Assembly (NCBI GenBank): GCA_037043455.1 | Contig: JAWPHD010007130.1 | Coordinates: forward strand, 62,001-126,000 | Length of the DNA stretch: 64,000 nucleotides | Direction of reading: 5' to 3' | DNA from: Cyrtodaria siliqua | Taxonomy: Eukaryota > Mollusca > Bivalvia > Adapedonta > Hiatellidae | In this document: positions 1-11,569 of the stretch, in pieces | Layout: each line of letters starts with the position of its first letter | Numbering within the stretch: the first letter of the stretch is position 1 | Program-made: the position numbers and the translations under genes | The notes under the pieces: generated by a model | What the model saw: only the letters and a program-made list of their open reading frames with translations | What the model was told of the DNA's origin: nothing | Database searches by the model: none

Positions 1-64
1 TTACTAAATTGTATCGTTTTACCAAGTTTATAATATTGAAATGGAACTCTAGACTCAAGCTTAT

Positions 65-560
65 TATGTTAAAAACCTAGCCTCAAGTTTATTATGTTGA
101 AAAGAAAAGTTAGCATCAAGTTTATAATGTTGAATAGAAAAGCTAGCCTAAAGTTTATAATGTTGAATAGAAAAGCTAGCCTCAGGTTTATAATGTTGCA
201 TAGAAAAGTCAGCCTCAAAGTTACAATGTTGAATAGAAAAGCAAACCTCAAGGTTATAATGTTGAATAGAAAAGCTAACCTCAAGGTTACAATGTTGAAT
301 AGAAAAGCTAGCATCAAGTTTATAATTTTATAGAAAAGCTAGCCTAAAGTTTATAGAAAAGCTAGTCTCAAGTTTATAGTGTTGAATAGAAAAACATAGC
401 CTCAACTATATAAAGTTGCATAGAAAAGCTAGTCTCAAGTTTATAATGTTGAATAGAAAAGCTAGCCTCAAGTTTATTAAGTTGAATAGAAAAGCTAGCC
501 TCAAGTTTACAATGTTGAAATAACAAACTCTAACCTCACATTTTTAAGCTGAAAAGAAAC
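65..560. repeat. 33-bp minisatellite
   Basis: About 14 degenerate head-to-tail copies of a 33-bp unit. Its recognisable pieces are GTTGAATAGAAAAGCTAGCC followed by TCAAGTTTATAAT. Some copies are shortened or carry indels around 325-360. The unit is a multiple of three, which makes chance open frames on both strands. These have no coding character beyond the repeat, so I do not call a gene here. Confidence 0.9.
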
Positions 561-592
561 TCTAGCCTTAAGTTTAAAACGGTGAATAAAAC

Positions 593-2395
593 AAGAGGTC
601 AATGACCTTGAAGCTCTACTGATAGGTTTTGATAGCTAGATCAGCCATGGGAACTTGTGAAGTTTTATGGAAATAGGACCAGCACTCTATGTAAACAAAG
701 ATGGCTGCTGGTGACCATGTTTGACATCAAAATCAAGATAATTTTGATTAGGACCAACTATATGTCATGCCAGTCATTTTAGTCAATACCACTTATGGTT
801 TTTGAGAAGTAGTGGCCACATAGTTGTATTTTTAAAATCTATTTATAGCTATGGCTGCCATCTTGAATTACTGACCGATCTGGTTTTTACTTAGGACCAA
901 CTAGACATCAAGAGCAACATTCCTGTAAAGTTTCATGAAAATCTATCAAGTAGTTTCAGTAATCGTCACAAGTTTTTCCAATATAATTCTACGTAAACAA
1001 AGATGGCCTCTGGCGGCCATGTTTGATATCGAAACGAAATGAATTTTATTTAGGACCAACTACATGTCATGCAAGTCATGTTTGATATCGAATCGAAATG
1101 AATTTTATTTAGGACCAAATACATGTCACACAAGTAATATTAGTAAGGCTCCAAATCAATACCACTTATGGTTTTTAAAAATAGTCGCCACAAACTTGTA
1201 TTTTTAAAACCTATTTTTAGCTGTGGCAGCTATCATAATTTTCGGGCAACCCAAATTTTTACTGATGACCAACTAGACATCAAGAGCAACATTCCTGTAA
1301 AGTTTCATGAAAATTCATCAAGTAGTTTCAGAGGAGTAGTTGTCGCAGGTTATTCCTATATAACTCTATGTAATCAAAGACGCTGCTGGCAGCCATGTTT
1401 GACATTGAATTGAATGAATTTTGGTTAGGACCAACAACATTTCATGCCAGTCATTTTAATAAAGTTCCAAATCAATACCACTTATGGTTTTTGAAAAGTA
1501 GACGTCACAAACTTGTATTTTTAAAATCTATTTTAGACGTGGCAGCCTTCTTGTATTTCCGGCCGACCTGAATTTATGCTAGGATCAACTAAACATCAAG
1601 AGCAACATTCCCGTGAGGTTTCATGAAAATCCATCAAGTAGTTCACAGGAGTAGTCGCCACAAGTTTTTACTTTAGAACTCTATGTAAACAAAGATGGCC
1701 TCTGGTAGCCATGTTGAATGTCGAGTCAAAATGATTTTCGACAATGACCAACGTCTTGTCATGCTGATCATTTCAGAAAAAGTCCCATATCAAAATCAAT
1801 TAGTTTTCAAGAAATAGTTGCTACAAATTTGTCTTTTAAAAATCTTTTTTAAGCCGTGGTGGCCATCTTGAATTGCCAGCCGACTTGAAATTTTCTATGG
1901 TCAATTAGACATCAAGAGCAACATTCTTTTGAAGTTTCATGGAAATCCGTGAAGTAGTTTCAGAGCATGGAGTAGTCGCTATAAGTTTTTACTATATAAT
2001 TCTATGTAAACAAAGATGGCCACTGGCATCTTTAACGTCAAATCAAAATGATTTTCGACAAGGACTAACATCATATCATGCTGATCATCTTAGAAAAAAT
2101 CCCATATCAATATCGCTTATAGTTTTCAAGAAGTAGTCGCTACGAACTTGTTTTTTAAAATTCTATTTATAGCTTTGGTGGCCATCTTGGATTTCACATC
2201 AACATGAAATTTTGCTAGAATCAACAAGACATCAAGAGCAACATTTCTGTGAAGTGTCATGAAAATCCGTTAAGTAGTATCAGAGAAGTAGTTGCTACAC
2301 GTTTTTAGTCGAATCAAAATGATTTTCGATAAGAACCAATATCATGCCATGCTGATTATTTTAAAGTTTCAGAGGAGTAGTCGCTACAAATACAT
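593..2395. repeat. Dispersed repeat with ~320-bp tandem units, copy 1
   Basis: Starts with ACAAGAGGTCAATGACC and then contains about five diverged copies of a ~320-bp unit. The landmark GTTTCATGAAAATCC recurs near 930, 1300, 1618, 1933 and 2253. Each unit also has the phrases AAACAAAGATGGC and CATCAAGAGCAACATTCC. The same family recurs at 25489-26478 and 31156-32318. The tandem core, fixed start and hairpin end of the complete copy resemble the non-autonomous Helentron-like 'pearl' elements of bivalves. That family assignment is an inference. Positions 2396-2600 hold nothing I recognise. Confidence 0.75.
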
Positions 2396-2604
2396 CCTAT
2401 ATATACATGTATATATATTTATATTTAAATTATTAAAAATCACACCTTATCATTTTAGTGGTTAATATGAAGGCAATTTAAGTCAAAATGAGTAAGTCTT
2501 AACAGGTCCTTGGGCTAAGCCACAACTACAGTGCACTAGTACACACTCAATAGTACATCCTTTATTAGTATTTTGTAACTGTTATTTTTAGGATTTGTTT
2601 TGAT

Positions 2605-3515
2605 AGTGTGCAGGTGTCATGCCACCAACCAACCTCCTGCTTCATGAACACAGTGTAGGTGTCATGCCACTGATCAAATTTCTGCCTCATTGACACAGTG
2701 TAGGTGGAATGCCACTGACCAACTTCCTGCCTCATGAACACAGTGCAGGTGTCATGCCACTGACCAACCTCTTGCCTCATTGACACAGTGTACGTGTCAT
2801 GCCACTGACCAACCTCCTGCTTCCTGAACACAGTGTAGGTGTCATGCCACTGACCAACCTCCTGCTTCATGGACACTGTGCCAGTATCATGCCACTGACC
2901 AACCTCCTGCCTCATTGACACAGTGTATGTGTCATGTCACTGACCAACCTCCTGCTTCATGGACACTGTGCCAGTATCATGCCACTAACCAAATTCCTGC
3001 CTCATTGACACAGTGTAGGTGTCATGCCACTGACCAACCTACTGCTTCAAGGACACAGTGTAGGTGTCATGCCACTGACCAACCTCCTGCTTCATGGATA
3101 CTGTGCCAGTATCATGCCATTGACCAACCTCCTGCTTCATGGACACTGTGCCAGTATCATGCCACTTACCAACTTCCTGCCTCATTGACACAGTTTAGGT
3201 GTCATGCCACTAACCAACTTCCTGCCTCAATGACACAGTGTAGGTGTCATGCCACTGACCAACCTCTTGCTTCATTGACACAGTGTAGGTGTCATGCTAC
3301 TGACCAACCTCCTGCTTCATTGACACATTGCTGGTGTCATACCACTGACCAACCTCCTGCTTCATGGACACAGTGTAGGTGTCATACCACTGACCAACCT
3401 CCTGTTTTATGAGCATAGTGTATGTGTCATGCCACTGACCAACCTCCTGCTTCATGGACACAGTGTATGCCTCCCGATTCATGGACACAGTGCAAGTATC
3501 ATGTCACTGACCAAC
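2605..3515. repeat. 45-bp minisatellite
   Basis: About 20 copies of a 45-bp unit with core GTCATGCCACTGACCAACCT followed by CCTGCTTCAT and a GGACACAGTG-like linker. Because 45 is a multiple of three, both strands have open frames of 15-residue repeats. The frames are degenerate, lack splice or promoter context and shift between strands, so they are treated as by-products of the repeat. Confidence 0.92.
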
Positions 3516-3519
3516 CTCC

Positions 3520-4515
3520 AGTGTCAGTGGTAGTCAGTGTAACTATGGTAGTCATTGTAACTATGGTAGTGTACCTGTGGTAGTCAGTGTATCTATGGTA
3601 GTCAGTTAACTATGTAACTATGGTAGTCAATGTGACTATGGTAGTCATCGTAACTATGGTAGTCTAACTGTGGTAGTCAGTGTACCTATGGTAGTCAGAG
3701 TAACTGTGGTAGTCAGCATATAACTATGACATTCAGTGTTACTATGGCAGTCAGCAAAACTATGGCAATCAGTGTAACTATGGTAGTCAGTGTTACTATG
3801 GTAATCAGTGTAACTATGGTAGTCAGATTGACTATGGCAGTAAGTCTTACTATGGTAGTCAGTGTAACTATGGTAGTCAGTGTTAATATGGTAGTCAACA
3901 TAACTATGATAGTCAGTGTAATTATGGTAGTCAATGTATCTATGGCATCAGTGTAACTACTGTAGTCAGTGTTAATATGGTAGTCAACATAACTATGATA
4001 GTCAGTGTAATTATTGTAGTCAATGTATCTATGGTAGTCAGTGTAACTATTGTAGTCAGTGTAACTGTGGTAGTCAATGCAACTATGGTAGTCAATGTAT
4101 CTATGGCAGTCAGTGTAACTATGGTAATCTGTGTAACTATGGTAATCAGTAGTAACTATGGTAGTCAATTTAACTATGGTAGTCAGTGTAACTATGGTAG
4201 TCAGTGTAACTATGGTAATCTGTGTAACTATGGCAATCAGTGTAACTATGGTAGTCAGTGTAACCATTGTAGTCAGTGTAACTATGGCAGTCAGTGTTAA
4301 TATGGTAGTCAGTGTAACTATGGTAGTCAGTGTAACTATTGTAGTCAGTGTAACTATGGCAGTCAATGTAACTATGGCAATCAGTGTAACTATGGTAGTC
4401 AGTGTAACTATTGTAGTCAGTGTAAATATGGCAGTCAATGTAACTATGGTAATCAGTGTAACTATGGTAATCTGTGTAACTATGGTAGTTAGTGAAACTA
4501 TGTTAGTCAGTGTGT
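3520..4515. repeat. 18-bp minisatellite
   Basis: About 55 copies of the 18-bp unit GTAACTATGGTAGTCAGT, with variants such as GTTAATATGG and GTATCTATGG. It directly follows the 45-bp array; the last diverged copies of that array run into the first TATGGTAGTCAGTG copies near 3530. Three-fold periodicity creates low-complexity open frames on both strands (Thr/Ile/Val or Val/Met/Ser/Asn rich). I reject these as genes. Confidence 0.92.
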
Positions 4516-5814
4516 TGCTTTGAATCTTTCTGAATGACTTAGAAAAAGTATCTTTATATGTATATTAAATTACGTCAAACCAAAATTGAAAACTGTTCAT
4601 CTATCAACTATCATCCTAAATCTCATTCATATTGCTCATCACTTCTAACAAATGATCAAATTTGGATATATGAACACTTTATTCTAAAAAACAAATGTTG
4701 AACAGATCAAAAAATATGTCATTCTTTTAAAATTTGACCACATTAATAGCAACAAAGCCACTTTGCAACCATCGGTGACAGTCCAATCAGTCATCAATAC
4801 GGTGATTGGCTGATCTGAGTGGGTTGTGTGGGACATGGTGATCATTTATACCTTACCTTTAACTTACAACAGGTGTGTACAAGATTATAATTAAAAAAAA
4901 TACTTTTCTGAAAACCATGTCGGATTTTAAAGAAAACGGATAGATATTGTCTTCGCTATTCACTGATCATAGACTAGGACTGATAAAGAAACCATTCACT
5001 CACGAAAAAAATTAAACTGAAGCACTTTTCCCATTGATAATGGAAGATTACACATTCTATGAAATGTAACAAAAACTTTAATCCACATCAGCAAATTTGG
5101 ATAAATGGCTGAGATAGTACAACTAACATTACTCAAATTATTTTACACCTTAAACAATAGTGGTAGACAAATTCTTGGTTAACCGCACAAAGTCATTCAA
5201 TGGTAATGGCTTCTATTGATATTTAAGGTGTATAGGGTGGGAACAAGGATTATTAATCTTCTAAATTGCGCATGAACCCTTTGTTTTAATTACTCATAAT
5301 CCATGATAGAGCAATAAAAGGGAGAACACCCACAGGGTTTGAACTTTAAAATTATGGGGAGATAAATCACATCAGGTAAGTTTGAAATAATAAACGTATG
5401 CCTCGTGTTGTGGTGAATATGACATCAATTTCAGTATACACCTACATTTCAAATCCAATAATTTATCATATAAAAATCCTTTTTTCAATAAATTTTTTAA
5501 CCATAATAACAATTAAATCTATGAAATAAAAAAATGCAAAAAAGTCATACGTTTCTATATTGAACAGTGTTGCATCTAATTTTTTTTAAATCCAGAATGT
5601 AAATGTCATTTATGTTTTATCATAAATTGTGTTATTGATAATTCAAAGCCAGGGGTAAATGTGGGAAATCACAATACAACAATGTAATGTTTTTGAATTC
5701 GAAAACTTTCCTACCTAGTACTGCATACCCCATATTTTTAGCATGTAAAAGAAAGAATATTTTTTATATTAGCCACTCAAATATCCTCACAATCCATATT
5801 TCCGTCCCCCTAAC
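4516..5814. other. Intergenic or intronic DNA without recognised features
   Basis: AT-rich unique-looking sequence. I find no long open frame, no TIR pair, no tandem array and no recognisable exon on either strand. If the WD40 gene extends left of the window, this is intron; otherwise it is downstream flank. Confidence 0.5.
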
Positions 5815-6145
5815 AGGGTCTGATGTGGCCCAGTGATTATAGTACAGTGGACTTGAAACTGGAGGACCCAGGTTCAAGCCTCACCGATGCAATTAAGTCT
5901 TGAGGGTGTGTTCTGAGGAAAAACATATTGCCTTAGAATCATCTGTCAAATGGGGACATAAACCGGGAAGAACCCATGTATCGGAGTCTATCCCCTGACC
6001 ATGTTGAAGAACCATAGGAATTTATTCATTAGTAAGAGTAGGGCAGGTTCCCTGTATCCTTCTTCTCTCTTCGGGAGGCTCTAAAATACCTATAAAGTGC
6101 TGATCAGTCGTTAAACAACATTCAATTCAATTTGTTCCTCTTTCT
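5815..6145 (+). mobile_element. tRNA-derived SINE
   Basis: A tRNA-like head lies at about 5819-5890. It has an A-box-like TGGCCCAGTGATTA and a B-box-like GGTTCAAGCC about 45 bp downstream, the spacing of an internal RNA polymerase III promoter. A conserved-looking body follows. The 3' end is TCAGTCGTTAAACAAC and then a short ATTCAATTCAATTT tail, typical of tRNA-SINEs that borrow a LINE 3' end. The anticodon-like loop TTGAAAC suggests a Phe-type (GAA) origin, weakly. It is a SINE rather than a functional tRNA because the acceptor stem is not paired and the body extends about 250 bp. Confidence 0.72.
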
Positions 6146-7862
6146 TTAAAGACTAGGAGGGTGTTCCATGGAACACTTGGGTCACCTGCCATGTGATTAT
6201 TTCAGCAAGGACAATCTAACTACAAAGTTTGAAGACAGGACGTGCAATCCTTTATAACTTAGGTAGCAGACATTGTTTTAATTAAGTTTTTTGAAAAAGG
6301 GCATAACTCTGCATTGAATAATTAATATGGACGAAATCCAGTCCAGTCAATTCCTCTCTTATAACTAATTGACCCCTTTGTATGTCTAGGTACACTAGAA
6401 TATCTATTTCAACCACCACCCACTTAAATAAATCAACATAAACTCTGTATTAATAGTGGTATGAGCAATTTAAAACTATATCATCATTCTTGCTACAAAG
6501 TAACATCTTATTTCAGTCTTAATTTAAATGTTCACAATTTTGTTGTGATCACCTAGCATGGCATGGGTACTAACTTGCACTGTTGATAAGTAGCTGATAA
6601 ATTAAGATGTTTGTATGCAGTTAAAATCAATTTACCCTCTGAGCAAACCATTAGTTTCTCAAATTACGACCTTGCTGATCATTAAATATATATTATAGCA
6701 TGTTATATTATATTTATTAACATTTTATGCTGCTAAATTACATGCACAATATATTTAACAAGAAACAAACACAATACTAGATGGCAAGGGTGAAGGCTTT
6801 AAAACAGAGGGCTTTAAAACGCATGGCAAGGAAAACTGACATCCCCAGTCAATGTATTCATAACTATCATAAAATTGCATAAGCAAGAAAATCATTTAAA
6901 ATAAACTAATTCTTTTTTCATTTTTCATTTTTATAAACAACTTTACATTAACATTCATAAGTGAGTAAGAGCTCCCAACAGACAACAAGTCATCCTTTGT
7001 ATAACAGAACTTACAAACTATGGTAAATATAACAATCTGCCAAGTTTATAATCGATCTGACCAAGATGTCAGGGCTGATAGTGCTCAACATATCTCCGAA
7101 AATAATAAAGGTAAATTCTGATGTTGTACAGAACTATAAAATACATCAATTAAAGCAATTTACAATCCTAAGACAAATTAAGATAGAATATAAAACATGA
7201 ATAGAACAAGCTGTTTTGTATGATTTGCTCTTCTGCTATGACATGATGTGTCAAAACTGAAGTCATTATCGGAACATTTTCCGTTATCTATGTAGTGGTT
7301 TAAAGAAAACCAGATGTTTCTTAATATCTTTGATGAAAATTGAACGCACTTGAAAAAAACAAACAACCAGCAGACAATTTAATTCTCTTCAAAGTTACAT
7401 CATGTTATACACCAAGCTGATGTGCATTACACACACATTTAGTGCAATCCACCTGAACATTATGTTTAACCCACACAATTTAATTGAAAAGCTGATGAAA
7501 TGCTTTATTACAATAATTTACATATAGTGCAATTTCAACTTTAGTTTTTTACTGACAACATACATGGGTGTGTTACATTTATAGTGCGTGTTTTAACACA
7601 CCCACTGATCAAATTTTAAAAAGTTATGTTAAGGAAAAGGTTAAGATGTACACCATTGTGGGGAATATGTCTTGCTTTTCACTAATGCGGCTCAACAAAA
7701 ATCCCCATAATGCTTTTGAAATATATTTCAAATTTTCATAGACATAATTATCTATTGCATTTTCTTTAAAGGGACACACAACAATTCTTTGAAAGTTAGT
7801 GTATTTTTTCTACACAACACAATATTTGCAATCCTGCTACAAATGACGTTACAATATTTCTT
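6146..7862. other. Unannotated AT-rich DNA
   Basis: Contains a palindrome GTGTTCCATGGAACAC near 6160, which resembles the start of a dispersed repeat (compare GTGTTCCGCAGAACAC near 26620). No exon, TIR pair or long open frame could be supported. Confidence 0.5.
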
Positions 7863-9350
7863 ACTGTGAGTACAATGCAATATTCCTTACTGAGTATACA
7901 ATGTAATATTCCTTACTGAGTATACAATGTAATATTCCTTACTGAGTATACAATGCAATATTCCTTACTGAGTGTACAATGCAATATTCCTTACTGAGTA
8001 TACAATGCAATATTCCTTACTGAGTATACAATGTAATATTCCTTGCTGAGTGTACAATGCAATATTCCTTACTGTGAGTACAATGCAATATTCCTTACTG
8101 AGTATACAATGTAATTTTCCTTACTGAGTATACAATGCAATATTCCTTACTGAGTGTACAATGCAATATTCCTTACTGAGTATACAATGCAATATTCCTT
8201 ACTAAGTATACAATGCAATATTCCTTACTGAGTATTCAATGTAATATTCCTTACTGAGTGTACAATGCAATATTCCTTACTGTGAGTACAATGCAATATT
8301 CCTTACTGAGTATACAATGTAATATTCCTTACTGAGTATACAATGCAATATTCCTTACTGAGTATACAATGTAATATTCCTTACTGAGTGTACAATGCAA
8401 TATTCCTTATTGTGAGTACAATGCAATATTCCTTACTGAGTATACAATGTAATATTCCTTACTGAGTATACAATGCAATATTCCTTACTGAGTGTACAAT
8501 GCAATATTCCTTACTGAGTATACAATGCAATATTCCTTACTGAGTATACAATGCAATATTCCTTACTGTGGTATACAAAGTAATATTCCTTACTGAGTGT
8601 ACAATGCAATATTCCTTACTGTGAGTACAATGCAATATTCCTTAATGAGTATACAATGTAATATTCCTTACTGAGTGTACAATGCAATATTCCTTACTGA
8701 GTATACAATGTAATATTCCTTACTGAGTATACAAGGTTATATTCCTTACTGAGTATACAATGCAATATTCCTTACTGAGTGTACAATGCAATATTCCTTA
8801 CTGAGTATACAATGCAATATTCCTTACTGAGTATACAATGTAATATTCCTTACTGAGCATACAATGTAATATTCCTTACTGAGTGTACAATGCAATATTC
8901 CTTACTGAGTATACAATGCAATATTCCTTACTGAGTGTACAATGTAATATTCCTTACTGAGTGTACAATGTAATATTCCTTACTGAGTATACAATGCAAT
9001 ATTCCTTACTGAGTATACAATGCAATATTCCTTACTGAGTGTACAATGCAATATTCCTTACTGAGTTTACAATGCAATATTCCTTACTGAGTATACAATG
9101 CAATATTCCTTACTGAGTGTACAATGCAATATTCCTTACTGAGTGTACAATGCAATATTCCTTACTGAGTATACAATGCAATATTCCTTACTGAATATAC
9201 AATGCAATATTCCTTACTGAGTGTACAATGCAATATTCCTTACTGAGTGTACAATGCAATATTCCTTACTGTGAGTACATTGCAATATTCTATACTGTGA
9301 GTACAATGCAGTATTCATTACTTTTTGTACAATTCAATATTCCTTACTGT
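7863..9350. repeat. 26-bp minisatellite
   Basis: About 57 copies of a 26-bp unit reading ACTGAGTATACAATGCAATA followed by TTCCTT. Variants alternate TATACAATG and TGTACAATG, GCAATATT and GTAATATT. A 25-bp GTGAGTACAATG form recurs at intervals, suggesting several rounds of block duplication. The unit is not a multiple of three and no coding frame persists. Confidence 0.95.
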
Positions 9351-9418
9351 GAGCGCAACATGCACTCTTGATGTCGACTGATTGCATAAGCTCTCTTATT
9401 CTTCGAATAGTCGAGCTA
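9351..9418. repeat. Hairpin terminus of a dispersed element
   Basis: GCATAAGCTCTCTTATTC, then TTCGAATAGTCGAGCTAAAAAT. This matches in layout the end of the complete 320-bp-unit repeat near 32280-32318 (GCATAAGCTCTGCTGATC ... GATCAGTAGAGCTAAAAAT). The short stem formed around AGCTCT/CGAGCT just before the A-rich end suggests a solo or decayed 3' terminus of the same element class. The 26-bp array next to it may have grown inside such an element. Confidence 0.5.
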
Positions 9419-11112
9419 AAAATCATGGTACAAATTTACAAACAGTGGGACTTTAACACTTAGTTCTACACAAATATTTTACACGTATTAAATACTTGCA
9501 GATTGCTTGGTGTCCCTTTAAACCCATCCAAATGAAGAATCAATATTACAGGTACAACAGATGCTCTCTGTTGCAATACTAAGCGAAACTTCAGTAAACT
9601 GCAATAACATTTGTAACAGACCATAAACTCAAGATTGTTTGAAAATAACTAATTGTATTGAATAGTTTCCAAAGAATTAAAGAGTCATTAAACAAATATT
9701 AAAATAGTTGTTTTTTAACACAACTTTCTTGAAGATTACTAATTGAGAAATGGTGTAACATTATCTATTATTTATATTTAAAGCCCATTTTCACTGAATC
9801 TTTGCTACTTTTTGAGACATAGTAGGTGGTTGATATCAAGCAGTGATAAATGAATTATGGTTTTAAAATTAATTATTGCAAACAAAGAACTTTTTTTTAT
9901 TTAATGATCCGTTGGCGTTATAACTTTGTAATTAAAGTATTTTATTGATCAAATACACTGTTTAAAGTAAACATCTTCATTCTTATATGCTTAATATACA
10001 GCGTACGATCACGACGTTATTCCACTGATTCACCTTAGTGTACTTGCTCTTTTCATCAAATCAAATTGCTTGTTTAAATTTCCTAACATATATGAATCAT
10101 TTTCCATAATGAAATGTACCAAGATGGAGATTAAAAAGTGGTTAGCCACCTCCTTCTGTACTTTGTAAGCCAGGCCAACTGTAAGTGTGTTTGACATCTG
10201 GGATAACGTGACCATCAAAACACGATTAAATGATTATAGTAAAATAGTAAATAACTCCTCCATACAACAACTAACTGATTATAGACAATATTTAATGTAG
10301 GGGAAGCAACTCTGATCAGATATATTAAATTTAAAGACAGATTTTATCTACTCTTTACATCCCGTCCTATCACTCCAAAGGTTTAATTTAATCTTTGGGT
10401 AGTCAACTGAAAGAGATAACTGACTCTACGGTTGGTCAGATGATCCAATTAAACAATTCAAAAGTCCCTTATAAATACAACAGATTGAATGACTTTCTAC
10501 GATTCCTCACATGGACACTATCTGTAAAAAAAAATAATACATTCACATGGAAACTTGGATTTGTTTAGATCAGTGATTAAGCCTTAGAAGGAGAGGATCT
10601 TATAGGAGGCTTATAGAGGTTCTCTATAAGCATTTTGCTTTCGTTCCAATCCATTTACCTAGTGTATGTAACAATTGTATAATGCTTTATCTTTGAAATA
10701 AAATATGTTTAAACCAAGCCTTAGAAGTCAACAATTAAAGTTCTCCGGCCATGTTTTGTTTCATGAACATGTTTATGTTTATTTAAATCGGAATAAATAC
10801 ACAACAATAGATATTTACAATTCACACAATGTGAAAAGCGAAAATAAGATTTTATTTGATGACGTAGAAAACTTTGAACAGGTAACTTAATCCACAGGTA
10901 ACTGTATTAATTAATTATCTGGCAGCAGTTGTGCAGCTATACAATTCAGATTTACCTCATTTCCCCGTACAGTCACGCAGTGGTAAAAGTAGTATCTACG
11001 CCATGCAAATTATACTTACTTTTACATACAACTTAGTAGCGGTTTTCAATATATGTTTCTCTCCGAGATATCAAGAAATGGTCATAGGATGTTTAAGAGT
11101 AAAATTTGTTAA
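9419..11112. other. Unannotated AT-rich DNA
   Basis: No convincing exon, repeat or TIR element. A short minus-strand open frame at 10030-10218 and plus-strand frames at 10705-10890 and 10931-11116 show no recognisable domain and do not join to the WD40 exons in phase. Confidence 0.5.
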
Positions 11113-11113
11113 T

Positions 11114-11212
11114 TGATAATACTACAACAAGGGAGGCCATTCACTTGATAATACTACAAAAAGGGAGGCTATTCACTTGATAATACTACAACAAGGGAGG
11201 CCATTCACCTTT
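11114..11212. repeat. Three-copy 32-bp tandem repeat
   Basis: Three successive copies of a 32-bp unit containing TGATAATACTACAACAAGGG and AGGCCATTCACT, with a one-base difference in the middle copy. The stretch from 11213 to about 11569 holds no recognised feature. Confidence 0.85.
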
Positions 11213-11569
11213 AAGGCTAATCAGCATGGCATCAGTTATCATTGAGAGAAACTTTAACAAGTGTTGTTGCAGTACAGCCACAATCCAGGTCGCCAGACTA
11301 CATGTTGTCAATGTCAAACAAACATGTTCCATGAAGTTGTTAACACAAAGTGAGTCAATGTAAGGTTGCTAGTGGAGCTATTACTCAGATAGCAACTCAG
11401 GTATGATTTACCCTGTGTCACTGCTGGCGTCTATGTTCTCATTCCTTCAGGTACCAAGTTTGATTTATAAACACCAACACAGGTAAAAGGGAAACTAAAT
11501 TAAACAGATCAATTAACCTTGACAAATATTCCAAGATCACAAATTGTGTACTGCTTGTAGATCTACATT

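Noticed and set aside
2565..3488. 15-residue repeat frames in the 45-bp array
   Set aside because: Open on both strands due to the period. They have no signal peptide, splice border or unique domain.
3713..4523. Val/Met/Ser or Thr/Ile/Val-rich open frames that resemble low-complexity structural proteins
   Set aside because: Direct by-products of the 18-bp repeat; overlapping frames exist on both strands and no unique flank is coding.
7863..9350. Possible CRISPR-like array (short regular repeats)
   Set aside because: Units are head-to-tail with no unique spacers, and the sequence is from an animal genome. The same holds for all arrays in this window.
10030..10218. Minus-strand frame as the next WD40 exon
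   Set aside because: The only acceptor giving the right phase (TATCCCAG) yields a short non-WD40 peptide that stops. The open frame itself does not join in phase and lacks WD40 residues.
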